A stretch of 64,000 nt of DNA, taken from Paramesorhizobium sp049065735. GTDB lineage: Bacteria; Pseudomonadota; Alphaproteobacteria; Rhizobiales; Rhizobiaceae. The DNA is taken from positions 186,001 to 250,000 of the forward strand of contig NZ_JBAKHD010000002.1 in the NCBI RefSeq assembly GCF_049065735.1, given 5' to 3'. The notes below the pieces were generated by a model that worked only from the letters and a program-made list of their open reading frames with translations, was not told the DNA's origin and ran no database searches. Shown here one piece after another: positions 27,872-36,599 of this stretch. A program made the position numbers and the translations under genes. How positions within the stretch are numbered: the first letter of the stretch is position 1; every line of letters starts with the position of its first letter.

Positions 27872-28603
27872 TTACATGCTCTGCAGAATTGCACGCGCGC
27901 GTTCCAGGTCCGCGGGCGTATCGACGCCGAGCGGCACGGAATTGACGATCTCGACATCGATGCGCATTCCCGCCTCCAGCGCGCGCAGCTGTTCCAGGCT
28001 CTCGCGCCGCTCGAGCGGTGACTGTCCCATTGCCACGAAACGTTCCAGCGCAGCGCGGCGATAGGCATAAAGCCCGATGTGATGATAGAGCGGCCCGTCG
28101 CCCCAAGGGGCGGTGGCGCGGGTAAAGTAGAGCGCACGCAGGCGTCCTTCCGCAAGCGGCGAGCCGACGATCTTGACCACACTCGGCGCGGTCTTCTCGC
28201 TCTCCTCGGTGATTTCGACGCCCAAGGTCGCGATGTCGGCCGGGCCTTCGGCCAGCGGCTGCAGGGCCTTGGCGATAATCTCCGGCTCGATGGTCGGCAG
28301 GTCCCCCTGGACGTTGATGACGGCTTCCACGTCGCCGTTGGGGTCGAGCGCCTGAAGCGCCTCGTAAATGCGGTCCGAGCCGGATTGGTGATCCGAGCGG
28401 GTCATCACCGCCTCGAAGCCATACTTGCGGACGGCGTCGGCGATTTCCTCACTATCGGTGGCGACGACCGTGCGCCCGAGAGTGGCGGCAGCGGCGCGCT
28501 CGGCGACATGGACGATCATTGGCTTGCCGGCAATATCCGCCAGCGGCTTGCCCGGCAGGCGCGTCGAGGCCAGGCGGGAAGGAATAAGGACAAGGGTTTT
28601 CAT
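27872..28603 (-). CDS. kdsB: 3-deoxy-manno-octulosonate cytidylyltransferase
   Basis: Activates KDO as CMP-KDO for lipopolysaccharide inner-core synthesis. The protein of about 243 residues opens with the nucleotide-binding IPSRLASTRLPGKPLADI. It carries DHQSGSDRI, the VINVQGDLPTIEP metal motif and HIGLYAYRR. No strong ribosome site marks the start; the ATG at 28603 begins right at the conserved MKTLVLIPSRL, while 28615 and 28621 would add a few residues. It leads a two-gene unit with pheA and is divergent from cycM, an order seen in related Rhizobiales. Confidence 0.96.
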   Translation of the reverse strand: MKTLVLIPSRLASTRLPGKPLADIAGKPMIVHVAERAAAATLGRTVVATDSEEIADAVRKYGFEAVMTRSDHQSGSDRIYEALQALDPNGDVEAVINVQGDLPTIEPEIIAKALQPLAEGPADIATLGVEITEESEKTAPSVVKIVGSPLAEGRLRALYFTRATAPWGDGPLYHHIGLYAYRRAALERFVAMGQSPLERRESLEQLRALEAGMRIDVEIVNSVPLGVDTPADLERARAILQSM

Positions 28604-28793
28604 GATTGGGGTCATCGACATCTGCCGAAAGTGTCAAAAAGTCACGGGGTTCAGCGCCCTTATAGGTGTTGCATGAAAGAAGCAAAAGACCTAGTTTCCG
28701 CGCCATCTTGGACATGGAGGGGACCGGTTCCAGCCTTGGAGCGCCTGCGCCTCCGGAACATTGGACTCTCGCAAGGGGGAGCGCTGATAGTCG

Positions 28794-29567
28794 ATGGAAT
28801 CACAAGCCTATAAATATACCGGGGCATTTCTGGCGGCAGTTTTCGTCATGATGTCCGTCAGCCTTCTCTCCGACGTCATTTTCGACAGCCCGAAGCCGGA
28901 AAAGGAAGGCTATAACATCCAGCCGCTGGAAACCTCCGCCGCCGCACCGGAGAAGCCTGCCGCCGCCGCTGTGCCGATCGCCACGCTCCTGCAAAATGCC
29001 GATCCCAAGAAGGGCGAAGCCGTGTTCAAGCGCTGCCAGGCCTGCCATAGCGGCGAAAAGGGCGGCCCGAACAAGGTCGGCCCGCATCTGTGGGATATCG
29101 TCAACCGCCCGATCGCCTCAGTGTCCGATTTCAGCTATTCCGCTGCCATGAAGGAATTCGCCAAGACCGCCAAGGTCTGGGACTACGAGCACCTCAACGG
29201 CTTCCTCACCTCGCCCAAGACCTATGTGAAGGGTACGGCGATGGGCTTTGCCGGCGACAAGAACGACCAGGAGCGCGCCGACCTCATCGCCTATCTGCGT
29301 ACGCTCGCCGACAACCCCGCACCGCTGCCGGCGGCCGAGGCCCCTGCCGAGGGCGCCAAGCCTGCCGAAGGCGAGCCGACGAAGCCCGCGACCGAGACGG
29401 AAAAGCCTGAAAACGAAGGCGGCCAGCCCGGCGGCGGCACCGGCAACCCCGCTGGAAACGTCGCTCCGACACAGGGCGAACAGCCGGCCCCGGCGCCGGA
29501 ACAGCAGCCAGCACCGGCCGCGCCTGCAGCACCGGCACCAGCCGGGCAGCCCGCCCCGGCGCAGTAA
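28794..29567 (+). CDS. cycM: Membrane-anchored class I cytochrome c (CycM type)
   Basis: Electron carrier likely linking the bc1 complex to terminal oxidase, as CycM/c552 does in rhizobia. The 257-residue protein has an uncleaved N-terminal anchor (about 9-27) and a haem site CQACH at 81-85. The axial methionine is M150 in GTAMGF, and the cytochrome domain ends near residue 174. An unusual tail of about 80 residues rich in Pro, Ala, Glu and Gln follows; it is low-complexity and may span or bind the cell wall. The gene is divergent from kdsB. Haem attachment would depend on the Ccm system at the window's left end. Confidence 0.93.
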   Translation: MESQAYKYTGAFLAAVFVMMSVSLLSDVIFDSPKPEKEGYNIQPLETSAAAPEKPAAAAVPIATLLQNADPKKGEAVFKRCQACHSGEKGGPNKVGPHLWDIVNRPIASVSDFSYSAAMKEFAKTAKVWDYEHLNGFLTSPKTYVKGTAMGFAGDKNDQERADLIAYLRTLADNPAPLPAAEAPAEGAKPAEGEPTKPATETEKPENEGGQPGGGTGNPAGNVAPTQGEQPAPAPEQQPAPAAPAAPAPAGQPAPAQ

Positions 29568-29570
29568 GGC

Positions 29571-29607
29571 CGTCATCCTCGTCCTTGGGGTAAACCCGAG
29601 GATGACG
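29571..29607. repeat. Intergenic palindrome CGTCATCCTCG / CGAGGATGACG
   Basis: Perfect 11-base arms with a 15-base loop, starting four bases after the cycM stop codon. The GTCAT(C/T)CTCG opening resembles the arms of the deoB-mutM palindrome at 62992-63094, so both may be related intergenic elements. Confidence 0.65.
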
Positions 29608-29641
29608 GAGGCGTAGCGACCGAGACGACGAAGGTGTAGCG

Positions 29642-29674
29642 AAAGCCGGGAACTTTCCGGCTTTTTTCATTTTT
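29642..29674 (+). terminator. Intrinsic terminator after cycM
   Basis: AAAGCCGG / CCGGCTTT stem with a 7-base loop, followed by TTTCATTTTT, in the gap between cycM and yejA. Confidence 0.85.
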
Positions 29675-29751
29675 CCCCAGCTAGCGCCTTTCTTCCTCCG
29701 CAAAAGACATTACTCTGGCCTTACGGTTAGAATCCCTAGAGAGGGCAAGGC

Positions 29752-31620
29752 ATGAGGGTTATGCTGGCAGGCGCGATAGCGCTGGCTTTGGTGGCTGGGT
29801 TTTCGTCATATGGAAACGCGCAAGATTCCGAGCCCAAATGGCGGCATGCAAGCAGTCTGGTCGGTGAACCCAAATATCCTGCCGGTTTCAAGCAATATGA
29901 TTATGTAAACCCGAATGCTCCCAAAGGCGGGACGCTCAATAGCGTGGCTGTCGGCACATTCGACAGCCTCAATCCGTTCGTGATTCAGGGGGTACCCGCT
30001 GCTGGATTTTCACCCCTCCTTGGAGGACTTCTCTATGACTCGCTGATGGCGCGCTCCGCTGATCAAGACTCGGTCAGCTACGCCCTTGTCGCGGAAGCAA
30101 TGCAATATCCCGACGATTTTTCCTGGGCGAAGTTTCGCCTAAACCCGGCGGCGCGCTGGCATGATGGCAAGCCGATCACCGTGGAAGACGTGATCTGGTC
30201 GTTCGAGACGGTCAAGAAAAACACGCCTATCTATAATAAATATTACGCCGATGTGGTGAAGGCGGAAAAGACGGGCGATCACGAAGTCAAATTCACCTTC
30301 TCTCAAAAGGGCAATCGGGAACTCCCTGCTGTGATGGGAGACTTGCCGGTTCTGCCGAAACATTGGTGGGAAGGAACCGACGCCAGCGGCAAGAAGCGAG
30401 ATATCTCGCGCCCGACGCTGGAAATTCCGCTTGGCTCCGGCGCATACAAGGTTGAAAAGGTGGATCCAGGTCGCTCCATCGTCTGGGCGCGCGTACCGGA
30501 TTATTGGGGCAAGGATCTGCCGATCCATGTGGGACGCAACAATTTCGACCACATCCGGTACGACTATTTCATGGATGCGAATGCAGCCTGGGAGGCATTC
30601 AAGAAGGGCGGGCTTGACGATTACCGGCCAGAAAACCGGATACAACGCTGGATGCAGGAATATAATTTCCCCGCCGTCGAGCGTGGCGACGTGATCAAGC
30701 GCGCCTTCCCCATCCATTCCATGGGCCGGATGCAGGCTTATTTCCTCAATACGCGGCGGGAAAAATTCAGCGACCGGCGCGTGCGTGAGGGGCTGAACTG
30801 GGTGTTCGACTTTCAGTCGATTAACCGCACACTCTTCTTCAACCAGTACAAGCGGGTCGAAAGCTATTTCGAAGGCATTGATCTGGCCTCAAGCGGGCTG
30901 CCCACGGGCAAGGAACTCGAAATTCTTGAGACCGTGCGGGACCAGGTACCGCCTGAAGTCTTCACCAAGGAATTCAAGGAACCGGTCTTCGATACGCCTC
31001 AGGCGACGCGAACGAATTTACGTCACGCGATGCAGCTGTTTCAGGACGCAGGATATACGCTCAAGGACGGGGTTCTGACCGATAAAAACGGCAATCCCTT
31101 CACCATAGAATTCCTCGGCAACGATCCAACCGATGAGCGCATCTTCAACCCGTTTGTCGAGAATCTTCGCCGCGTCGGCATACGGGCGACCGTGCGCATC
31201 GTCGACAGCGCGCAATACGAGGCGCGGGTGCGGGATTTCGATTATGACGTGATCGCCACCATTATCGGGCAGACCAATTCGCCCGGCAATGAGCAGCGCG
31301 AATACTGGGGTTCCGCCGCGGCAGACATCAAGGGCGGCAGGAACTATTCCGGCATTAGGAATCCCGCAGTCGATAAACTCATCGACCGGGTGATTTACGC
31401 CAAGGATCGCGATGAACTCGTCGCCGCCGTCCGAGCGCTCGACCGGGTACTGTTGTGGAACTATTACGTCGTGCCACAATGGTATGACGATAAGATTCAT
31501 GTCGCCATCTGGAACAAATTCGGCATGCCCGAGAAGCAGCCGGATTATTCGGGCATCGATCCGTTCTCCTGGTGGATCGACCCGGCCAAGCAAAAAGCGC
31601 TGCTTGCGCGCGGGGAGTGA
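29752..31620 (+). CDS. yejA1: Peptide ABC transporter substrate-binding protein YejA (first copy)
   Basis: Periplasmic solute-binding protein of ABC family 5 (SBP_bac_5, YejA type), 622 residues. A signal peptide of about 23 residues (ending NAQ) precedes FKQYDYVNPNAPKGGTLNSVA, the usual opening of YejA proteins. ARWHDGKPITVEDVIWSFE and SGAYKVEKVDPGRSIVWARVPDYWG are family signatures. It feeds YejBEF, known for importing peptides and microcin C and, in Brucella and Sinorhizobium, linked to antimicrobial peptide tolerance. It is the first gene of the operon, with yejA2 25 bases downstream. Confidence 0.93.
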   Translation: MRVMLAGAIALALVAGFSSYGNAQDSEPKWRHASSLVGEPKYPAGFKQYDYVNPNAPKGGTLNSVAVGTFDSLNPFVIQGVPAAGFSPLLGGLLYDSLMARSADQDSVSYALVAEAMQYPDDFSWAKFRLNPAARWHDGKPITVEDVIWSFETVKKNTPIYNKYYADVVKAEKTGDHEVKFTFSQKGNRELPAVMGDLPVLPKHWWEGTDASGKKRDISRPTLEIPLGSGAYKVEKVDPGRSIVWARVPDYWGKDLPIHVGRNNFDHIRYDYFMDANAAWEAFKKGGLDDYRPENRIQRWMQEYNFPAVERGDVIKRAFPIHSMGRMQAYFLNTRREKFSDRRVREGLNWVFDFQSINRTLFFNQYKRVESYFEGIDLASSGLPTGKELEILETVRDQVPPEVFTKEFKEPVFDTPQATRTNLRHAMQLFQDAGYTLKDGVLTDKNGNPFTIEFLGNDPTDERIFNPFVENLRRVGIRATVRIVDSAQYEARVRDFDYDVIATIIGQTNSPGNEQREYWGSAAADIKGGRNYSGIRNPAVDKLIDRVIYAKDRDELVAAVRALDRVLLWNYYVVPQWYDDKIHVAIWNKFGMPEKQPDYSGIDPFSWWIDPAKQKALLARGE

Positions 31621-31645
31621 GGCGAAACATGCGGCGGGCCATTTC

Positions 31646-33523
31646 ATGATCCTCAAGCCGAAGCTCGACAGACGCTCGTTCCTCCTGGCTTCCGGCAGCG
31701 CGGCGATTGCCGCCTTCCTGCCGGGACGGGCTTTTGCGGAGACGCCGGCGGGCAAGCCGCTGCACGGGCTCTCGGCGTTCGGAGAGCTGAAATATCCCGC
31801 CGGTTTCCCGCATTTCGGCTATGCGAGCCCGGAGGCGCCGAAGGGCGGGACCTTCACCTTCAGCCCGTCTTACTGGTACTACAACCAGAGCACGCGCACC
31901 TTCAACACGCTGAACAGTTTTTCGAACAAGGGCGATGCGCCGCCGCGCATGGAGCTTTGCTTCGATTCGCTGATGACTTCCGCGCTGGACGAGCCCGACG
32001 CAATCTACGGCCTTGTTGCCGAGAGCGTAACCATCGCGGAAGACCGCAAGTCCTATATCTTCAAGCTGCGGCCGAAAGCGCGGTTTGCTGATGGCACGCC
32101 GCTGACCGCCGAGGACATTGCGTTCAGCTATCGAACGTTCAAGGAAAAAGGTCATCCGGAACTGCTTCTGGCGCTGACACAGCTCGATGAGGCGAGAGCG
32201 GAGGATGCGCATACGCTGCGCCTCACCTTTTTGCCTGACCATTCCGCGCGAGCCATTCTCGACGCGGCGGGGATGCCGATCCTGTCAAAAGCGTGGTACG
32301 CGGCCCGCGACTTTTCCGCCTCCACGCTGGAGCCGCCGCGCGGCTCCGGGCCATATAAGGTGGGGCGCTTTTCCGCGGCGCAATTCATCGAATATGAGCG
32401 CGACAAGGACTATTGGGGACGCGACCTGCCCGTCAACAAGGGCTTCTACCATTTCGACCGCATCCGCATCGAGTTCTACCGCGACCGGCAGCCGGAGTTC
32501 GAGGCGTTCAAGAAGGGTGTGCTCGACTGGCGCTCGGAAAGCTCGTCGAAGTTCTGGGCGACGGAATATAATTTTCCGGCGATCTTAGACAAACGGGTCG
32601 TGAAGCACACCTTTCCACGCGAAAAGCGGCCCAGCATGCAGGCCTGGGCGGTGAACCAGCGCCGCGAGCGCTTCCGCGATCCCAGGGTGCGCGAGGCGAT
32701 TGCCCTCTGCTTCGATTTCGAGTGGACCAACAAGAACCTTTTCTACGGCATATATACGCGCTCGCAATCCTGTTTCGGCGGGTCGGATTTCGAGGCGAAG
32801 GGCAAGCCCTCCCCCGCCGAACTCGCGATTCTGGAGCGCTATCGCGACCGGGTGCCGGAGGCGATCTTCGGCGAGACGGTGACCATGCCGGTTTCCGACG
32901 GCTCGGGCCGCGACCGCAGGCTCTTCCGCCGCGCCATCGACCTCATGACGCAGGCGGGCTTCAAGCGCGAGAACGGGCGATTCACTGATAAGGAGGGCAA
33001 GCCCTTCGATCTCGAACTCCTGACCGATTCGGAAGGCTTTATCCGCGTCTACAATCCCTTCGTGCAGAATTTGCAGGCCATCGGCATCAACGCATCGGTG
33101 CGCTTGGTCGATCCGGTGCAGTACCAGGCGCGCATCCAAAGCTTCGATTACGACATGATGGGCATGGCGGTCGTTATGGCGGCGACGCCGACACAGGAAT
33201 CGCTGAGCTCCATGTTTTCTTCCCAATCGGCCGCTATGCCGAGCACACGGAACTATCCGGGCACCGCCGATCCCGTTGTCGACGCGCTGATCGAGGAGGT
33301 CGGCAAGGCTTCCTCGCGCGAGGCGCTCGTGCCTCTGCTGCAGGTATTCGACCGCCTCTTGCGTCTCAGGCGTGACTGGATTCCAAATTGGACTTCGGCG
33401 AATCACCTGGTCGCCTATTGGGACAAGTTCGGGTTCAGGGAACCGAAGCCCGACTATGGTTTTCCCGTAGAGACACTCTGGTGGATGGATGAAGAAAAGG
33501 CCAAAGCCATTGATAAGGCTTGA
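31646..33523 (+). CDS. yejA2: Peptide ABC transporter substrate-binding protein YejA (second copy, Tat signal)
   Basis: A second family-5 binding protein, 625 residues, paralogous to its neighbour along its whole length (shared FGY-x-SPEAPKGGTF, SGPYKVGRF, DYWGRDLPV). It differs by a twin-arginine signal (DRRSFLLASG, R9-R10), whereas yejA1 has a Sec signal. This implies export in folded form. The ATG at 31646 begins directly before the Tat motif; the longer upstream frame overlaps yejA1 and is rejected. The two copies presumably differ in peptide preference while sharing the YejBEF translocator. Confidence 0.93.
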   Translation: MILKPKLDRRSFLLASGSAAIAAFLPGRAFAETPAGKPLHGLSAFGELKYPAGFPHFGYASPEAPKGGTFTFSPSYWYYNQSTRTFNTLNSFSNKGDAPPRMELCFDSLMTSALDEPDAIYGLVAESVTIAEDRKSYIFKLRPKARFADGTPLTAEDIAFSYRTFKEKGHPELLLALTQLDEARAEDAHTLRLTFLPDHSARAILDAAGMPILSKAWYAARDFSASTLEPPRGSGPYKVGRFSAAQFIEYERDKDYWGRDLPVNKGFYHFDRIRIEFYRDRQPEFEAFKKGVLDWRSESSSKFWATEYNFPAILDKRVVKHTFPREKRPSMQAWAVNQRRERFRDPRVREAIALCFDFEWTNKNLFYGIYTRSQSCFGGSDFEAKGKPSPAELAILERYRDRVPEAIFGETVTMPVSDGSGRDRRLFRRAIDLMTQAGFKRENGRFTDKEGKPFDLELLTDSEGFIRVYNPFVQNLQAIGINASVRLVDPVQYQARIQSFDYDMMGMAVVMAATPTQESLSSMFSSQSAAMPSTRNYPGTADPVVDALIEEVGKASSREALVPLLQVFDRLLRLRRDWIPNWTSANHLVAYWDKFGFREPKPDYGFPVETLWWMDEEKAKAIDKA

Positions 33524-33556
33524 ACGAAATAAAAAGATTGCGGGAGCGGCAGGCTG

Positions 33557-34657
33557 ATGGGCGCCTATATTCTGCGCCGCCTGCTGCTCATGATTCCGAC
33601 CATGTTCGGCATCATGGCCATATCCTTCGCCGTGGTGCAGTTCGCGCCCGGCGGCCCGGTCGAACGGGTGATCGCGCAACTTTCCGGCCAGGGGGGCGAC
33701 GCGCTCGACCGTCTCTCCGGCGGTGGCGGCGATATGGGTCAGAGCAACAATTTCGATTCCGGCTCCATCAATTCCAGATATCGCGGCGCGCAAGGGCTCG
33801 ACCCGCAATTCATCGCCAGCCTCGAAAAGCAATTCGGCTTCGACAAGCCGCCGCTCGAGCGCTTCTTCGATATGCTGTGGAACTATCTGCGCTTCGATTT
33901 CGGGCGCTCTTATTTCCGCGACATCAGCGTGCTCGACCTGATCCTGGAGAAAATGCCGGTTTCGATCTCGCTGGGCCTGTGGCTGACATTCCTGTCCTAC
34001 GCCATCTCGATCCCGCTCGGCATCCGCAAGGCGATCAAGGACGGCTCGCATTTCGATGTGTGGACTAGTGCCGTCATCATCGTCGCCTATGCGATTCCGA
34101 GCTTTCTTTTCGCCATTCTGCTGATCGTGCTTTTTGCGGGCGGCTCGTTCTTCGACTGGTTCCCATTGCGCGGCCTGACCTCGTCCGACTTCAGCCAGCT
34201 TTCGCTGTGGGGCAAGATCACGGATTATCTCTGGCACATCGCGCTGCCCGTAACCGCGCTGGTGCTCTCCGCCTTCGCCACCACGACGCTACTGACCAAG
34301 AACTCTTTCCTCGAAGAGATCCGCAAGCAATATGTGACGACAGCGCGAGCCAAGGGTTTGACGGAGCGGCAGGTGCTTTATGGCCATGTCTTCCGCAATG
34401 CCATGCTCATTGTCATCGCCGGCTTTCCCGGTGCCTTCATCTCCGCCTTCTTCACCGGCTCGCTCTTGATCGAAACCATCTTCTCGCTCGATGGGCTGGG
34501 GCTGCTCGGCTACCAGTCGGTGCTTAACCGCGATTATCCCGTGGTCTTTGCCACGCTCTACATCTTCTCTCTGCTGGGCCTGCTGGTCGGGCTTCTCTCG
34601 GACCTTCTCTACACCTGGATCGATCCGCGCATCGATTTCGAGCGGAGGGATGTCTGA
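33557..34657 (+). CDS. yejB: Peptide ABC transporter permease YejB
   Basis: Inner-membrane permease of the DppB/OppB class, 366 residues with about six transmembrane helices. It starts MGAYILRRLLLMIPTMFGIMAISF, the standard first helix, followed by a periplasmic loop with the G/D/S-rich GGDALDRLSGGGGDMG. The EAA-type cytoplasmic loop is present (YVTTARAKGLTERQVLYGHVFRNAM). The extended TM1-TM2 loop is characteristic of YejB rather than OppB. It overlaps yejE by one base (TGATG). Confidence 0.95.
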   Translation: MGAYILRRLLLMIPTMFGIMAISFAVVQFAPGGPVERVIAQLSGQGGDALDRLSGGGGDMGQSNNFDSGSINSRYRGAQGLDPQFIASLEKQFGFDKPPLERFFDMLWNYLRFDFGRSYFRDISVLDLILEKMPVSISLGLWLTFLSYAISIPLGIRKAIKDGSHFDVWTSAVIIVAYAIPSFLFAILLIVLFAGGSFFDWFPLRGLTSSDFSQLSLWGKITDYLWHIALPVTALVLSAFATTTLLTKNSFLEEIRKQYVTTARAKGLTERQVLYGHVFRNAMLIVIAGFPGAFISAFFTGSLLIETIFSLDGLGLLGYQSVLNRDYPVVFATLYIFSLLGLLVGLLSDLLYTWIDPRIDFERRDV

Positions 34658-35808
34658 TGGCGAAGGCTGCTGCCCATATCCGCATTCCGGAACAGGCCGC
34701 GCCGGTGCGCCGGCCATGGCTCTCGCCGCTCAACCAGCGGCGTTGGAAGAATTTTAGGGCGAACCGGCGCGGCTGGTGGTCGCTCTGGCTGTTCCTTATC
34801 CTCTTCATCGCCTCGCTCTTTGCGAATTTCATCGCCAACGACAAGCCGATCCTCGCCTATTACAAGGGCGAGCTGCTGATGCCAGTCTTGGTGGATTACC
34901 CCGAGGAAAAATTCGGCGGGTTCTATGCCGTGACCGATTATCGCGATCCCGTTATATCGGACGAGATCAACAAGCATGGCTGGATGCTGTGGCCGCCGAT
35001 CCGCTATTCGTACCGCACGGTCAACAATGAGATTCCGCAAGCCGCGCCGTCTAAACCCTCCTGGCTCTATACGAAAGAAGAGCGCTGCCAGCGCTATCCC
35101 AAGGGCGTCGATGACGAAAACTGCGTCTTCGGCAACTGGAATCTGCTGGGCACTGACGACCAGGCGCGCGACGTCTTTGCCCGCACGCTCTATGGCTTTC
35201 GCATTTCCGTGCTGTTCGGGCTGATCCTGACGGCGGCCTCGGCGCTTATCGGCGTGACGGCGGGGGCGATACAGGGCTATTTCGGCGGCTGGGTCGATCT
35301 CCTGTTCCAGCGGTTCATCGAGATCTGGTCGGCGATTCCCGTCCTCTATCTCCTGCTCATCATCGCCGCGGTGTTGCCGCCGGGCTTCTGGATCCTGCTC
35401 GGCATCATGCTGCTGTTCTCTTGGGTGGCCTTTGTCGGCGTGGTGCGGGCAGAATTCCTCAGGGCGCGCAATTTCGAATACGTCAACGCGGCGCGGGCGC
35501 TGGGCGTACCCAACGGCACGATCATGCGCAGGCACCTCTTGCCGAACGCGATGGTGGCGACGCTGACCTTCCTGCCGTTTATTTTGAACGGCTCGATCAC
35601 CACCTTGACCTCGCTCGATTTCCTCGGCTTCGGCTTGCCGCCCGGCTCGCCTTCGCTCGGAGAATTGCTGGCGCAGGGCAAGAACAATCTGCAAGCGCCC
35701 TGGCTTGGTATCACCGGCTTCATCGTCATATCGCTGATGCTATCGCTGCTGATCTTCATCGGCGAAGCGACCCGCGATGCCTTCGATCCGCGAAAGGCGT
35801 TCAAATGA
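34657..35808 (+). CDS. yejE: Peptide ABC transporter permease YejE
   Basis: Second permease of the transporter, DppC/OppC class, 383 residues. It begins with the family-typical LSPLNQRRWKNFRANRRGWWSL before TM1, has a long periplasmic insertion (about 55-165) and an EAA loop (YVNAARALGVPNGTIMRRHLLPNAM). Its stop codon lies in AAATGAGG, containing an ATGA that could once have been a coupled junction with yejF. In this window a toxin-antitoxin pair sits between them. Confidence 0.95.
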   Translation: MAKAAAHIRIPEQAAPVRRPWLSPLNQRRWKNFRANRRGWWSLWLFLILFIASLFANFIANDKPILAYYKGELLMPVLVDYPEEKFGGFYAVTDYRDPVISDEINKHGWMLWPPIRYSYRTVNNEIPQAAPSKPSWLYTKEERCQRYPKGVDDENCVFGNWNLLGTDDQARDVFARTLYGFRISVLFGLILTAASALIGVTAGAIQGYFGGWVDLLFQRFIEIWSAIPVLYLLLIIAAVLPPGFWILLGIMLLFSWVAFVGVVRAEFLRARNFEYVNAARALGVPNGTIMRRHLLPNAMVATLTFLPFILNGSITTLTSLDFLGFGLPPGSPSLGELLAQGKNNLQAPWLGITGFIVISLMLSLLIFIGEATRDAFDPRKAFK

Positions 35809-35856
35809 GGGGCGTGATCCACTATATTACCCCAGCGAAACACGGGGTCTGAAGCC

Positions 35857-36096
35857 ATGGGTGTCACGATCAAGCATTATAGGGCATCGAATTTGCCCAA
35901 GGAATTGCGTGAAGGATTGCCTGACGATGCGCTGGTCAGCGTGACGGTGGAGCCGGAGTCGCCGAGGCGCGGAGCGACGACTGCAGAGGAATTGCAGCGC
36001 GAAATCGAAGAAGCAAGAAAATCGTTCAAAAACCCAATAACCATGGAAGAAGCGGTCAGGCAAATAAGGGAACTGCGCGACGAGTGGGATGACTGA
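35857..36096 (+). CDS. Putative antitoxin of a PIN-toxin pair
   Basis: A 79-residue, strongly charged protein that overlaps the following PIN gene by one base (TGATG), the usual layout for an antitoxin preceding its toxin. It has a short N-terminal beta-like part (VTIKHYRA, then DALVSVTVE) and a C-terminal acidic helical tail (ELQREIEEARKSF, EEAVRQIREL). This suits a DNA-binding N-terminus with a toxin-wrapping C-terminus. I do not recognise a named antitoxin family. It lies 48 bases after yejE, and its ribosome site is weak. A TATATT-like element lies in that gap. Confidence 0.7.
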   Translation: MGVTIKHYRASNLPKELREGLPDDALVSVTVEPESPRRGATTAEELQREIEEARKSFKNPITMEEAVRQIRELRDEWDD

Positions 36097-36599
36097 TGGA
36101 GGTATTCCAGCGCCTCTATTTCGATACGAACATTTTCATCGGACTAGGCGAAGAAATAGGCGCGCGGCAGCAGGTTCTTAATGCGATTACCGCTCTAAGA
36201 ATGAAAAACGGAAGGCCGTTCATCTGTACAAGTGAACTCACATTGGCTGAATTGCTGGTTCGCCCGCTGCGAGAAAAGGACGAAGCTATGGTCCGGTTTT
36301 ATGAAAACTGGATCACGCCAGATAGCGCTTGGCTGGATGTGCGTCCGGTAACGCGAAACGTTCTTTGGAGCGCCGCGCTTGTCCGGCGGGATTATCCCAG
36401 GGTGAAACTGCCGGACGCGATCCACCTGGCTACGGCTATCGATTTTAAATGCAGCCATTTTTTAACTGCCGACAAGAAAGTTCCCGATCAAGTTCATGTC
36501 GCAACCGATCACTTGGGATATAGCCGACCATCGCCAATCCTGACGGTCATCGAACCCACACCCAACATCCTCCAATCGATCCTGAGCGACCGCGCATGA
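36096..36599 (+). CDS. PIN-domain ribonuclease toxin (VapC-like)
   Basis: A 167-residue PIN-domain protein. The acidic active site is recognisable: D10 in LYFDTNIFIG, E52 in TSELTLAELL, D107 in LPDAIHLATA and D126 in FLTADKK, all in the correct order and spacing. PIN toxins are Mg-dependent RNases, often cleaving tRNA or rRNA, held inactive by the partner encoded upstream. It starts inside the stop codon of the antitoxin and ends in a 4-base ATGA overlap with yejF. It is therefore fully embedded in the transporter operon. A true accessory insertion is likely. Confidence 0.88.
   Translation: MEVFQRLYFDTNIFIGLGEEIGARQQVLNAITALRMKNGRPFICTSELTLAELLVRPLREKDEAMVRFYENWITPDSAWLDVRPVTRNVLWSAALVRRDYPRVKLPDAIHLATAIDFKCSHFLTADKKVPDQVHVATDHLGYSRPSPILTVIEPTPNILQSILSDRA

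Noticed and set aside
31412..31645. Longer start for the second yejA
   Set aside because: It would overlap yejA1 by more than 200 bases and place the Tat signal in the middle of the protein.
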